A DNA stretch of 64,000 nucleotides from a bacterium (GTDB lineage Bacteria; Bacillota; Bacilli; Lactobacillales; Streptococcaceae). Each line of letters starts with the position of its first letter. Within the stretch, counting starts at the first letter, position 1. Below the pieces are notes generated by a model, which saw only the letters and a list, made by a program, of their open reading frames with translations, was not told where the DNA came from and searched no databases. A program made the translations under genes and the position numbers. Shown piece by piece: positions 8,430 to 17,387 of the stretch. Location: contig CAJNDL010000001.1 in the NCBI GenBank assembly GCA_905221505.1, positions 159,942 through 223,941 of the forward strand, read 5' to 3'.

Positions 8430-9359
8430 ATGGATATTCAATTTTTAGGAACGGGGGCAGGTCAGCCCTCTAAAGCCCGCAACGTTTCAAGTCTCGCCCT
8501 GAAACTCTTGGATGAGATTAACGAAGTTTGGCTCTTTGACTGTGGAGAAGGAACGCAAAATCGCATTCTGGAAACCACAATTCGACCACGTAAGGTCAGC
8601 AAAATTTTTATCACTCACCTACATGGAGACCACATCTTTGGCCTGCCAGGTTTCCTATCTAGCCGTGCCTTTCAGGCCAATGAAGAGCAGACAGATTTGG
8701 AAATCTATGGACCTCAAGGAATCAAGTCCTTTGTCTTAACTAGTCTTCGTGTGTCAGGTTCTCGTCTGCCTTACCGTATTCATTTTCATGAGTTTGACCA
8801 AGATTCTCTAGGAAAAATCCTTGAGACCGATAAATTTACGGTATATGCAGAAGAGCTGGACCACACTATTTTCTGTGTTGGCTATCGCGTCATGCAAAAG
8901 GATTTAGAAGGAACGCTGGATGCTGAAAAACTCAAGGCAGCTGGTGTCCCATTTGGCCCGCTTTTTGGAAAAATCAAAAACGGTCAGGATGTTGTTCTCG
9001 AAGATGGAACTGAAATCAAGGCAGATGACTATATCTCAGCTCCTCGTCCTGGTAAAATTATCACTATTCTAGGTGATACCCGCAAAACAAATGCCAGCGT
9101 GCGTCTGGCTGTCAATGCGGATGTCCTTGTCCATGAGTCCACTTATGGTAAGGATGATGAGAAAATTGCTCGCAATCATGGTCACTCGACCAACATGCAG
9201 GCAGCAGAGGTCGCAGTAGAAGCAGGTGCCAAACGTCTCCTGCTCAACCATATCAGTGCCCGTTTCCTCTCAAAAGATATCAGCAAACTCAAGAAAGACG
9301 CTGCTAGTGTCTTTGAAAATGTGCATGTAGTCAAGGACTTGGAAGAAGTGGAAATCTAA
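8430..9359 (+). CDS. rnz: Ribonuclease Z
   Basis: A 309-residue metallo-beta-lactamase-fold endonuclease that trims tRNA 3' trailers. The zinc motif is [13 protein letters not shown] (about residues 62-74). Further ligands are in GDTR, HESTY and NHGHST, with a C-terminal NHISAR. Length matches bacterial tRNase Z. The start ATG 8430 has only a weak ribosome binding site and lies 14 nt after the preceding gene. Confidence 0.95.
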   Translation: MDIQFLGTGAGQPSKARNVSSLALKLLDEINEVWLFDCGEGTQNRILETTIRPRKVSKIFITHLHGDHIFGLPGFLSSRAFQANEEQTDLEIYGPQGIKSFVLTSLRVSGSRLPYRIHFHEFDQDSLGKILETDKFTVYAEELDHTIFCVGYRVMQKDLEGTLDAEKLKAAGVPFGPLFGKIKNGQDVVLEDGTEIKADDYISAPRPGKIITILGDTRKTNASVRLAVNADVLVHESTYGKDDEKIARNHGHSTNMQAAEVAVEAGAKRLLLNHISARFLSKDISKLKKDAASVFENVHVVKDLEEVEI

Positions 9360-9379
9360 AAGATTGAGAAAGGATAAGT

Positions 9380-10135
9380 ATGCGTACTATTCTTATTACC
9401 GGAGCTAGCGGTGGTCTAGCCCAAGAAATGGTCAAACTTTTACCAGAAGACCAGCTTATCTTGCTTGGTCGAGATAAGGAAAAATTAGCTCAACTCTACG
9501 GAAATCATCCCCATGCAGAATTGATTGAAATCGATATTACCGATGATTCAGCCTTAGAAACTCTGGTAGCAGACCTCTATCTCCGCTATGGCAAGATTGA
9601 TGTCTTGATTAACAACGCTGGTTACGGGATTTTCGAGGAATTTGACCAGATTTCTGACCAAGATATTCACCAGATGTTCGAGGTCAATACCTTTGCTTTG
9701 ATGAATCTGTCTCGTCGCCTTGCTGCTCGTATGAAGGAAAGCCGAAAAGGCCATATTATCAATATCGTCAGCATAGCAGGTCTAATAGCTACTGGTAAGT
9801 CCAGCCTTTACTCAGCGACCAAGTTTGCAGCTATCGGTTTTTCAAATGCTCTGCGCTTAGAACTCATGTCCTACGGTGTTTATGTGATGACGGTCAATCC
9901 AGGACCAATCCGTACAGGATTTTTTGACCAGGCTGACCCAGATGGCACCTATCTTAAATCGGTTGACCGCTTCCTTTTAGAGGCAGATGTAGTGGCTAAA
10001 AAGATTGTTAAGTGTATAGGAAAAAACAAACGGGAACTCAATCTTCCGGTCTTGTTGAACTTGGCTCATAAGTTTTATACTCTCTTTCCCAAGCTAGCCG
10101 ATAAGTTGGCAGGGGAGACATTTAATTATAAGTAA
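9380..10135 (+). CDS. Short-chain dehydrogenase/reductase
   Basis: A 251-residue SDR with the cofactor motif GASGGLAQEM (residues 7-16), NNAGYG, a catalytic Ser in IVSIAG and YSATK (Tyr and Lys). The substrate is unknown. AAAGGA sits 7 nt before the ATG. It is last in the miaA operon and is followed by a strong bidirectional terminator. Confidence 0.9.
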   Translation: MRTILITGASGGLAQEMVKLLPEDQLILLGRDKEKLAQLYGNHPHAELIEIDITDDSALETLVADLYLRYGKIDVLINNAGYGIFEEFDQISDQDIHQMFEVNTFALMNLSRRLAARMKESRKGHIINIVSIAGLIATGKSSLYSATKFAAIGFSNALRLELMSYGVYVMTVNPGPIRTGFFDQADPDGTYLKSVDRFLLEADVVAKKIVKCIGKNKRELNLPVLLNLAHKFYTLFPKLADKLAGETFNYK

Positions 10136-10136
10136 A

Positions 10137-10180
10137 AAGAACCAATGCGTAGGTTGTTGCTAGCCTACATATTGGTTCTT
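10137..10180. terminator. Bidirectional terminator between the SDR and LysR genes
   Basis: AAGAACCAAT (10137-10146) pairs perfectly with ATTGGTTCTT (10171-10180), with an inner GTAGG/CCTAC stem. The genes are convergent. Confidence 0.85.
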
Positions 10181-10188
10181 GTCATTTC

Positions 10189-11097
10189 TCAACTATCAAA
10201 CTGGACTTCTTCTAGTAGATAGTCGATAAAGCGTTCGCCCATCTTAGACAGGCTGGTTTTTTCATGCTGGATATAGACCAGCTCAATCGGGTCATCAATG
10301 TCCAGTGGGATAGAAACGATATTGTCTCCGTTGAGATTGCTGTTCAAAATCCCCGTCGCAATAGTATAACCATCCAAACCAATCAAGAGATTAAAGAGGG
10401 TGGCACGGTCACTAACCACGATGGATTTCTTATGGTGTTCTTGGGAAAGGATTTCTTCTGAGAAGTAGAAGGAATTGTGCGTTCCCTGGTCATAGCTGAG
10501 GTAAGGGAAGTTTTCCAAATCAGACAGTTTCACCTTGTCTTTCTTTGCCAGAGGGTTGGTCTTGCTGACAAAGATATGGGGCTGGGCTGTAAAGAGATGG
10601 TGAGCCAGCAGGTGGTTGTCATCCAGCATTTTTGTTAAAACATCACGGTTGTAGCTGTTTAGGAAGAGGACACCGACCTCACTACGGAAGTTCTTGACGT
10701 CGTCGATAATCTCCCAAGTCCGCGTTTCACGAAGGAAGAGCTCGTATTTTTCCATATCGCTTTTCTTGAGTAGTGATACAAAGGCATTGACCACAAAGGC
10801 ATAGTGCTGGGAGGACACGCTAAAGAGTTCTCGATGGGCGACAGGATTTTTATAGCGTTCTTCCAGAAGCTGGGTCTGCTCGACAACCTGACGGGCATAA
10901 GAGAGGAACTCCATGCCATCACGAGTTAAGGTGATACCCTTGGGATTGCGGATAAAGATCTCGATGCCCATCTCATTTTCCAAATCTCTCACAGCATTGG
11001 AAAGACTTGGTTGGGTGATAAAGAGCTGTTTGGCTGCCTCATTCATGGAGCCAGTTTCGACGATTTTGATAATATAATGTAATTGTTGAATTCTCAT
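10189..11097 (-). CDS. LysR-type transcriptional regulator
   Basis: A 302-residue regulator with an N-terminal winged helix-turn-helix (IVETGSMNEAAKQLFITQPSL) and a periplasmic-binding-like effector domain. It resembles the CpsY/MtaR group, but I cannot assign an inducer. The frame is open to 11235, but the real start is ATG 11097 (MRIQQLHY), the standard LysR N-terminus. There is no ribosome binding site: the extended -10 TGG-TACAAT ends 7 nt before the ATG, suggesting a leaderless mRNA. It is divergent from yqgQ. Confidence 0.9.
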   Translation of the reverse strand: MRIQQLHYIIKIVETGSMNEAAKQLFITQPSLSNAVRDLENEMGIEIFIRNPKGITLTRDGMEFLSYARQVVEQTQLLEERYKNPVAHRELFSVSSQHYAFVVNAFVSLLKKSDMEKYELFLRETRTWEIIDDVKNFRSEVGVLFLNSYNRDVLTKMLDDNHLLAHHLFTAQPHIFVSKTNPLAKKDKVKLSDLENFPYLSYDQGTHNSFYFSEEILSQEHHKKSIVVSDRATLFNLLIGLDGYTIATGILNSNLNGDNIVSIPLDIDDPIELVYIQHEKTSLSKMGERFIDYLLEEVQFDS

Positions 11098-11103
11098 GTT
11101 TTT

Positions 11104-11133
11104 ATTGTACCATACTTGCGTCAGAATCGCCAA
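11104..11133 (-). promoter_or_regulatory. Promoter of the LysR gene
   Basis: On the minus strand: -35 TTGGCG (11128-11133), 18-bp spacer, extended -10 TGG-TACAAT (11104-11109). Only six bases separate the -10 from the ATG. Confidence 0.65.
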
Positions 11134-11172
11134 GGAAGATAGGAAAATCAGGAGTATTGTGTGAGTCTCTTC

Positions 11173-11201
11173 TTGAAAAAAACACAAAATTTTGCTAGAA
11201 T
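11173..11201 (+). promoter_or_regulatory. Promoter of yqgQ-rhodanese
   Basis: -35 TTGAAA (11173-11178), 17-bp spacer, extended -10 TGC-TAGAAT (11196-11201). The ATG is 8 nt downstream, again with no room for a ribosome binding site. Confidence 0.7.
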
Positions 11202-11208
11202 GAGTCTT

Positions 11209-11430
11209 ATGAAAACATTCTATGATGTGCAGCAATTCCTCAAACGATTTGGTATTATTGTTTACATGGGAAAACGCTTATATGATATTGAACTGATGAA
11301 GCTGGAACTCTCTCGGATTTACGATGCAGGGTTGATGGACAAACTAGACTATCTAGAAGCAGAAGCGGTTCTTCGCAGGGAGCACAAGGTAGAATTGGAT
11401 TATATTGAGAAAAATGGAGAAAAGAACTAA
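11209..11430 (+). CDS. yqgQ: YqgQ (DUF910)-family small protein
   Basis: A 73-residue acidic helical protein, MKTFYDVQQFLKRFGIIVYM, typical of the YqgQ/DUF910 family. Its role is unknown; in Bacillus the gene lies next to a glucokinase gene. An in-frame GTG at 11161 overlaps the promoter and is rejected. Start ATG 11209 lies directly after the -10. The stop overlaps the start of the next gene (TAATG). Confidence 0.85.
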   Translation: MKTFYDVQQFLKRFGIIVYMGKRLYDIELMKLELSRIYDAGLMDKLDYLEAEAVLRREHKVELDYIEKNGEKN

Positions 11431-11813
11431 TGGTTACTTGGATTTTGTGGGCACTTATACTGGCAATGTTGGCATGGATGGGCTTTAACTATCTTCGTAT
11501 TCGCCGTGCGGCTAAAATTGTGGACAATGAGGAATTTGAAGCCTTGATTCGTACGGGTCAATTAATTGATTTGCGCGACCCAGCAGAATTCCACAGAAAG
11601 CATATCCTTGGAGCTCGCAATATTCCTTCAAGTCAGTTGAAGACTAGTCTTGCAGCCCTTCGTAAGGATAAACCTGTCCTTCTTTACGAAAACCAACGTG
11701 CGCAACGAGTTACAAATGCAGCACTTTACTTGAAAAAACAAGGCTTTTCTGAGATTTATATCCTTTCTTATGGCTTGGATTCTTGGAAAGGGAAAGTCAA
11801 AGTTGAGAAATAA
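11430..11813 (+). CDS. Membrane-anchored rhodanese-like protein without catalytic cysteine
   Basis: A 127-residue protein with an N-terminal transmembrane helix (about residues 3-20), a basic stop (RIRRAAK) and a cytoplasmic rhodanese fold: LIDLRDPAEFHRKHILGARN, then KPVLLYENQRAQR, then YILSYGLDSWKG. In active rhodaneses the loop after the strand begins with the sulfur-carrying Cys; here that position is Glu87 in YENQR and the protein has no Cys at all. It is therefore probably a binding or regulatory domain rather than a sulfurtransferase. It is translationally coupled to yqgQ. Confidence 0.88.
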   Translation: MVTWILWALILAMLAWMGFNYLRIRRAAKIVDNEEFEALIRTGQLIDLRDPAEFHRKHILGARNIPSSQLKTSLAALRKDKPVLLYENQRAQRVTNAALYLKKQGFSEIYILSYGLDSWKGKVKVEK

Positions 11814-11819
11814 GAAAAC

Positions 11820-11849
11820 GAGCTTGGATATTTTCCGAGCTCATTTTTT
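11820..11849. terminator. Bidirectional terminator between the rhodanese gene and rsuA
   Basis: GAGCTTGGA (11820-11828) pairs with TCCGAGCTC (11834-11842) with one T-G pair, followed by TTTTTT; A-rich on the other side. Confidence 0.8.
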
Positions 11850-12573
11850 AACCACTTTTTCTGAGAAAGTCACGAATGCTTGCTAATTCTTGGGAGTTTA
11901 GGGGGCGAAAGTCTCCCTCTTGAAGATTCTCATCCAAACTCCAAGGCCCAAAATGAGTACGTTTGAGAGAGGTGACTTTGACACCAACTGACAGGAACAT
12001 TTTCTTGACCTGATGAAATTTCCCTTCTGAAATGGTGATAGAGGCTTGACTGAGGGCAGGACTTGCAGATAGAATCTCTAGTCTTGCAGGTTTACAGACA
12101 GTACCATCTAAAAAGACAATTCCCTTTTGAAAGGCTTGGATATGGGCAGGTGTCAGAAGTCCATTAACCTCAACTTGGTAGGTCTTATCGACATGATATT
12201 GGGGGTGGAGGAGCTGAAAGCCCAAGGGACCATTGTCGGTCAAGAGGAGAAGGCCCGTCGTATCTCGGTCCAGTCGGCCGACGGCATAGAGCTTGTCAGA
12301 CTGAATGTCAGGTGGCAGGAGGTCCATGACAGTTGGAAGTTCCTTGTCTTTATTGGCTGTCACGACACCAGCAGGTTTATGAAGCATGAGATAGCTGTGC
12401 TCATAGCCTCGAATGATTCGGCCCTGAAAAAGGAGTTCTTGTAGCCCTGTATCGATATTCTGGGCTAGGGAGCGGGCTGGGCAACCATCGACTAGAACTT
12501 CCTCTTTGAGAAGTGCTTGTTTCATGGCCTTTCGGCTGATTTTTTCTTGGGCTAATAAATTATCTAAACGCAT
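11848..12573 (-). CDS. rsuA: 16S rRNA pseudouridine synthase RsuA family
   Basis: A 241-residue enzyme that converts a uridine to pseudouridine in small-subunit rRNA (U516 in E. coli RsuA). The N-terminal S4-like RNA-binding part is MRLDNLLAQEKISRKAMKQA. The catalytic motif GRLDRDTTGLLLLT holds the Asp. ATG 12573 lacks a ribosome binding site; the -10 TAAGAT (extended, TGA) ends 9 nt before it, so the leader would be only about 2-3 nt. Confidence 0.9.
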   Translation of the reverse strand: MRLDNLLAQEKISRKAMKQALLKEEVLVDGCPARSLAQNIDTGLQELLFQGRIIRGYEHSYLMLHKPAGVVTANKDKELPTVMDLLPPDIQSDKLYAVGRLDRDTTGLLLLTDNGPLGFQLLHPQYHVDKTYQVEVNGLLTPAHIQAFQKGIVFLDGTVCKPARLEILSASPALSQASITISEGKFHQVKKMFLSVGVKVTSLKRTHFGPWSLDENLQEGDFRPLNSQELASIRDFLRKSG

Positions 12574-12582
12574 ACTGTGCCT

Positions 12583-12591
12583 ATCTTATCA
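12583..12591 (-). promoter_or_regulatory. Extended -10 promoter of rsuA
   Basis: On the minus strand TGA-TAAGAT (-10 at 12583-12588), 9 nt from the ATG. Confidence 0.5.
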
Positions 12592-12683
12592 TAAGTTGTT
12601 TGCTTTGAAAAGGCTTGACGTGAAAAGAAAAGCAGAGTGAAAACATTTACACTTGCTTGAGTTATGTTATTTACTTGAAAATA

Positions 12684-12692
12684 TGGTATAAT
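12684..12692 (+). promoter_or_regulatory. Extended -10 promoter of typA
   Basis: TGG-TATAAT, perfect -10 at 12687-12692, followed by a 42-nt leader with AGAGGA before ATG 12735. Confidence 0.7.
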
Positions 12693-12734
12693 CGTTCAGT
12701 TAGAAAATAAATTTTGAATACTATAGAGGAAATC

Positions 12735-14576
12735 ATGACAAAATTAAGAGAAGATATCCGTAACATTGCGATTATCGCCCACGTTGACCACGGTAAAACA
12801 ACCCTCGTTGACGAATTGTTGAAACAATCAGAAACGCTTGATGCACGTACTGAATTGGCTGAGCGTGCTATGGACTCAAACGATATCGAAAAAGAGCGTG
12901 GAATTACCATCCTTGCTAAAAATACAGCCGTTGCTTACAACGGAACTCGTATCAACATCATGGACACACCAGGACACGCGGACTTCGGTGGGGAAGTTGA
13001 GCGTATCATGAAAATGGTTGACGGTGTTGTCTTGGTCGTAGATGCCTACGAAGGAACAATGCCACAAACTCGTTTCGTATTGAAAAAAGCCTTGGAACAA
13101 GACCTTGTCCCAATCGTGGTTGTTAACAAAATCGACAAACCATCAGCTCGCCCAGCAGAAGTAGTGGACGAAGTATTGGAACTATTCATCGAGCTTGGTG
13201 CAGATGATGATCAGCTTGACTTCCCAGTGGTATATGCTTCAGCTATCAACGGAACTTCTTCATTGTCAGATGATCCAGCTGACCAAGAAGCTACGATGGC
13301 ACCAATCTTTGACACGATTATCGACCACATCCCAGCTCCAGTAGACAACTCAGATGAGCCTTTGCAGTTCCAAGTATCACTTTTGGACTACAATGACTTC
13401 GTTGGTCGTATCGGTATCGGTCGTGTCTTCCGTGGTACTGTTAAGGTTGGGGACCAAGTTACCCTTTCTAAACTTGATGGCACAACTAAAAACTTCCGTG
13501 TTACAAAACTCTTCGGTTTCTTTGGTTTGGAACGTCGTGAAATCCAAGAAGCTAAAGCAGGTGATTTGATTGCCGTTTCAGGTATGGAAGATATCTTTGT
13601 CGGTGAAACTATCACTCCGACAGACGCAGTTGAAGCTCTTCCAATCCTACACATCGATGAGCCAACTCTTCAAATGACTTTCTTGGTTAACAACTCACCA
13701 TTTGCTGGTAAAGAAGGTAAATGGGTGACTTCTCGTAAGGTGGAAGAGCGCTTGCAGGCAGAATTACAAACAGACGTTTCCCTTCGTGTTGACCCAACTG
13801 ATTCACCAGATAAATGGACGGTTTCAGGACGTGGAGAATTGCACTTGTCAATCCTTATTGAAACAATGCGTCGTGAGGGTTATGAACTTCAAGTATCTCG
13901 TCCAGAAGTTATCGTAAAAGAAATTGACGGTGTTAAATGTGAGCCATTTGAACGTGTCCAAATCGACACTCCAGAAGAATACCAAGGTTCTGTTATCCAA
14001 AGCCTTTCTGAACGTAAGGGTGAAATGTTGGATATGATTTCAACTGGTAATGGTCAAACTCGTTTGGTCTTCCTTGTTCCAGCGCGTGGTTTGATTGGAT
14101 ACTCAACTGAGTTCTTGTCAATGACTCGTGGTTACGGTATCATGAACCATACCTTCGACCAATACTTGCCATTGATTCCAGGTGAAATTGGTGGACGTCA
14201 CCGTGGTGCCCTTGTTTCTATCGATGCTGGTAAGGCTACAACTTACTCAATCATGTCTATCGAAGAACGTGGTACAATCTTTGTCAACCCAGGTACTGAG
14301 GTTTACGAAGGAATGATTATCGGTGAAAATTCTCGTGAAAACGACTTGACAGTTAATATCACTAAGGCTAAACAAATGACCAACGTTCGTTCAGCTACTA
14401 AGGACCAAACAGCTGTTATCAAGACACCTCGTATCTTGACCCTTGAAGAGTCTCTTGAGTTCTTGAACGACGATGAGTACATGGAAGTAACGCCTGAGTC
14501 TATCCGTTTGCGTAAACAAATCCTTAACAAGGCAGAACGTGAGAAAGCTAACAAGAAGAAAAAATCAGCTGAATAA
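12735..14576 (+). CDS. typA: Ribosome-associated GTPase TypA/BipA
   Basis: A 613-residue translational GTPase of the EF-G type. G1 is AHVDHGKTT (residues 15-23); switch I contains RGITI, G3 is DTPGHAD and G4 is NKID. It acts in ribosome assembly and stress or cold adaptation. An upstream in-frame start at 12714 exists, but AGAGGA at 12725-12730 fits ATG 12735 and the family length. Codon use is that of a highly expressed gene. Confidence 0.96.
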   Translation: MTKLREDIRNIAIIAHVDHGKTTLVDELLKQSETLDARTELAERAMDSNDIEKERGITILAKNTAVAYNGTRINIMDTPGHADFGGEVERIMKMVDGVVLVVDAYEGTMPQTRFVLKKALEQDLVPIVVVNKIDKPSARPAEVVDEVLELFIELGADDDQLDFPVVYASAINGTSSLSDDPADQEATMAPIFDTIIDHIPAPVDNSDEPLQFQVSLLDYNDFVGRIGIGRVFRGTVKVGDQVTLSKLDGTTKNFRVTKLFGFFGLERREIQEAKAGDLIAVSGMEDIFVGETITPTDAVEALPILHIDEPTLQMTFLVNNSPFAGKEGKWVTSRKVEERLQAELQTDVSLRVDPTDSPDKWTVSGRGELHLSILIETMRREGYELQVSRPEVIVKEIDGVKCEPFERVQIDTPEEYQGSVIQSLSERKGEMLDMISTGNGQTRLVFLVPARGLIGYSTEFLSMTRGYGIMNHTFDQYLPLIPGEIGGRHRGALVSIDAGKATTYSIMSIEERGTIFVNPGTEVYEGMIIGENSRENDLTVNITKAKQMTNVRSATKDQTAVIKTPRILTLEESLEFLNDDEYMEVTPESIRLRKQILNKAEREKANKKKKSAE

Positions 14577-14595
14577 GAGCTAGAAAGAGATAGAG

Positions 14596-14850
14596 ATGGT
14601 TTATTTAATCATAGGAATCCTCTTATTACTACTCTATGTATTTGCGACACCAGAAAGCATTAAAGGGACAGTTAATATCGTCCTTGTCGTCTTTGCTTTC
14701 GTAGCACTTTTGATTTTGCTCATGCTGTCTGTTCTGCAAATCTTTCAGCTACCGACAGAATTCTTTATCGCAGTCGCTATGCTCTTCCTAGCATACTTTA
14801 GCTTGCGAGATATTACCCTCATGTCGGTCAATAAAAGTAAAAGAAGATAA
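14596..14850 (+). CDS. Small membrane protein, DUF3165-like
   Basis: An 84-residue protein with two or three hydrophobic helices (about residues 2-17, 25-45 and 55-70) and a short basic tail KSKRR. It looks like the streptococcal DUF3165 family; function unknown. It lies 19 nt after typA and is probably cotranscribed with it. The stop codon abuts its terminator. Confidence 0.75.
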   Translation: MVYLIIGILLLLLYVFATPESIKGTVNIVLVVFAFVALLILLMLSVLQIFQLPTEFFIAVAMLFLAYFSLRDITLMSVNKSKRR

Positions 14851-14875
14851 AAAGAGAGTTTCGGCTCTCTTTTTT
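14851..14875 (+). terminator. Terminator of the typA-DUF3165 unit
   Basis: AAAGAGAG/CTCTCTTT stem around TTTCGG, followed by TTTT. Confidence 0.88.
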
Positions 14876-14908
14876 GCTTGTTAGAATGCTGAATATGGGC
14901 ATTTTCGT

Positions 14909-14938
14909 TTAGAATTATTTCCATAAAAATGGTAAAAT
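14909..14938 (+). promoter_or_regulatory. Promoter of murD operon
   Basis: -35 TTAGAA (14909-14914), 18-bp spacer, extended -10 TGG-TAAAAT (14933-14938). Confidence 0.55.
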
Positions 14939-14965
14939 AGTAAGAGTAGAAATGGAGTTTGAGAC

Positions 14966-16318
14966 ATGAAAGTAATAGATCAATTTAAAAATAAGAAAGT
15001 CCTTGTTTTAGGTTTGGCCAAGTCTGGTGAATCTGCAGCTCGTTTGTTGGACAAGCTAGGTGCAATTGTGACAGTAAATGATGGGAAGCCTTTCGAGGAC
15101 AATCCAGCTGCCCAAAGTTTGCTGGAAGAAGGTATCAAGGTTATCACAGGTGGCCATCCTTTGGAACTCTTGGATGAAGAGTTTTCCCTTATGGTGAAAA
15201 ATCCAGGTATCCCTTACAGCAATCCCATGATTGAAAAGGCTTTGGCCAAGGGAATTCCAGTCTTGACTGAGGTGGAATTGGCTTACTTGATTTCAGAAGC
15301 ACCGATTGTTGGTATTACTGGTTCAAATGGAAAAACAACCACAACGACTATGATTGGTGAAGTTTTGACTGCTGCTGGGCAACATGGTCTCTTATCAGGA
15401 AATATCGGCTATCCTGCCAGTCAAGTAGCCCAAACTGCGACAGATAAGGACACGCTTGTCATGGAGCTTTCTTCTTTCCAACTGATGGGCGTTCAAGAAT
15501 TCCATCCTGAGATTGCGGTTATTACCAACCTCATGCCAACTCATATCGACTACCATGGTTCTTTTGAGGAATATGTAGCAGCTAAGTGGAATATCCAGAA
15601 CAAGATGACAGCAGATGATTTCCTTGTCTTGAACTTTAACCAAGACTTGGCAAAAGAATTGGCTAGCAAAACACAAGCCACTGTTGTTCCATTCTCAACA
15701 CAAGAAAAGGTTGATGGAGCTTATTTGGAAGATGGTCAGCTCTACTTCCGTGGAGAAGTGGTTATGGCAGCTAGTGAAATCGGTGTTCCAGGTAGCCACA
15801 ATGTGGAAAATGCCCTTGCGACTATTGCAGTTGCCAAGCTTCGTGGTGTGGATAACCAAACCATCAAAGAAACTCTTTCAGCCTTTGGTGGTGTCAAACA
15901 CCGTCTCCAATTTGTGGATGAAATCAAGGGTATCAAATTCTATAATGATAGCAAGTCAACCAATATCTTGGCTACTCAAAAAGCCTTGTCAGGATTTGAC
16001 AACAGCAAGGTCATCTTGATTGCAGGTGGTTTAGACCGTGGCAATGAGTTTGACGAATTGGTTCCAGACATTACTGGGCTTAAGAAGATGGTCATCCTCG
16101 GTCAATCTGCTGAGCGTGTCAAACGGGCAGCGGATAAGGCTGGTGTGGCTTATGTGGATGCGACTGATATTGCAGATGCGACCCGCAAGGCCTATGAGCT
16201 TGCAACTAAAGGAGATGTGGTTCTCCTCAGTCCTGCCAATGCTAGCTGGGATATGTATGCTAACTTTGAAGTACGTGGCGACCTCTTTATCGACACAGTA
16301 GCGGAGTTAAAGGAATAA
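14966..16318 (+). CDS. murD: UDP-N-acetylmuramoyl-L-alanine:D-glutamate ligase
   Basis: A 450-residue cytoplasmic ligase adding D-Glu to UDP-MurNAc-L-Ala in peptidoglycan synthesis. The N-terminal Rossmann motif is [15 protein letters not shown]; the Mur ligase P-loop [12 protein letters not shown] starts near residue 115; HRLQFV and YNDSKSTN are conserved Mur ligase signatures. It begins the murD-murG-divIB operon; murG starts 1 nt after its stop. Confidence 0.96.
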   Translation: MKVIDQFKNKKVLVLGLAKSGESAARLLDKLGAIVTVNDGKPFEDNPAAQSLLEEGIKVITGGHPLELLDEEFSLMVKNPGIPYSNPMIEKALAKGIPVLTEVELAYLISEAPIVGITGSNGKTTTTTMIGEVLTAAGQHGLLSGNIGYPASQVAQTATDKDTLVMELSSFQLMGVQEFHPEIAVITNLMPTHIDYHGSFEEYVAAKWNIQNKMTADDFLVLNFNQDLAKELASKTQATVVPFSTQEKVDGAYLEDGQLYFRGEVVMAASEIGVPGSHNVENALATIAVAKLRGVDNQTIKETLSAFGGVKHRLQFVDEIKGIKFYNDSKSTNILATQKALSGFDNSKVILIAGGLDRGNEFDELVPDITGLKKMVILGQSAERVKRAADKAGVAYVDATDIADATRKAYELATKGDVVLLSPANASWDMYANFEVRGDLFIDTVAELKE

Positions 16319-16319
16319 T

Positions 16320-17378
16320 ATGAAAAAAATTGTCTTTACAGGTGGGGGGACGGTTGGACACGTCACCCTCAATCTTTTGTTAATGCCCAAGTTCATCGAA
16401 GATGGCTGGGAAGTCCACTATGTCGGGGACAAGCGTGGTATCGAACACCAAGAAATCCTTAAGTCAGGTCTAGATGTCACTTTCCATTCTATTGCGACTG
16501 GAAAATTGCGTCGCTATTTCTCTTGGCAAAATATGCTGGATGTCTTCAAAGTTGGTTGGGGAATTGTCCAATCTCTCTTTATCATGTTGCGACTTCGCCC
16601 ACAGGCTCTTTTTTCAAAGGGGGGCTTTGTCTCAGTACCGCCTGTTATCGCAGCACGTGTGTCAGGAGTGCCAGTCTTTATTCACGAATCTGACTTGTCC
16701 ATGGGCTTGGCCAATAAGATCGCCTATAAGTTTGCGACGAAGATGTATTCAACCTTTGAGCAAGCTTCAAGTTTGTCTAAGGTCGAGCATGTGGGAGCGG
16801 TGACCAAGGTTTTAGACCAAAAAACTCCAGAACCAGATGAATTGGTGGATATTCAAACCCACTTTAATCCAAAATTGCCAACTGTATTGTTTGTCGGTGG
16901 TTCTGCAGGGGCTCGTGTCTTTAACCAATTGGTGACAGACCATAAGAAAGAACTGACAGAGCGCTACAATATTATCAATCTAACTGGAGATTCAAGTCTG
17001 AACGAGTTGAGCCAAAATCTCTTTCGTGTTGACTATGTGACCAATCTCTATCAGCCCTTGATGGAATTGGCTGACATTGTTGTGACGCGTGGTGGTGCCA
17101 ATACGATTTTTGAGCTCTTGGCCATGGCAAAATTACATGTTATTGTGCCACTTGGTCGTGAAGCTAGTCGTGGTGACCAGATTGAAAATGCAGCTTACTT
17201 TGTAAAAAAAGGCTATGCAGAAGAGCTTCAAGAAAGCGATTTGACCTTGGATAGTTTGGAAGAAAAACTTTCTCACTTACTAAGCCACAAGGAAGATTAT
17301 CAAGCTAAGATGAAGGATTCTAAGGAATTGAAATCTCTAGCAGATTTTTATCAATTATTGAAAAAAGATTTATCATAA
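16320..17378 (+). CDS. murG: UDP-GlcNAc:lipid I N-acetylglucosaminyltransferase
   Basis: A 352-residue GT28 glycosyltransferase that converts lipid I to lipid II on the inner face of the membrane. The N-terminal glycine loop is [10 protein letters not shown] and the C-terminal donor site includes [15 protein letters not shown]. The streptococcal N-terminus ([23 protein letters not shown]) is as expected. The start ATG lies 1 nt after the murD TAA. Confidence 0.95.
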   Translation: MKKIVFTGGGTVGHVTLNLLLMPKFIEDGWEVHYVGDKRGIEHQEILKSGLDVTFHSIATGKLRRYFSWQNMLDVFKVGWGIVQSLFIMLRLRPQALFSKGGFVSVPPVIAARVSGVPVFIHESDLSMGLANKIAYKFATKMYSTFEQASSLSKVEHVGAVTKVLDQKTPEPDELVDIQTHFNPKLPTVLFVGGSAGARVFNQLVTDHKKELTERYNIINLTGDSSLNELSQNLFRVDYVTNLYQPLMELADIVVTRGGANTIFELLAMAKLHVIVPLGREASRGDQIENAAYFVKKGYAEELQESDLTLDSLEEKLSHLLSHKEDYQAKMKDSKELKSLADFYQLLKKDLS

Positions 17379-17387
17379 GGAAAGTAA

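Noticed and set aside
12127-12444. 105-residue plus-strand ORF opposite rsuA
   Set aside because: It is antisense to a well-supported gene and has no translation signals.
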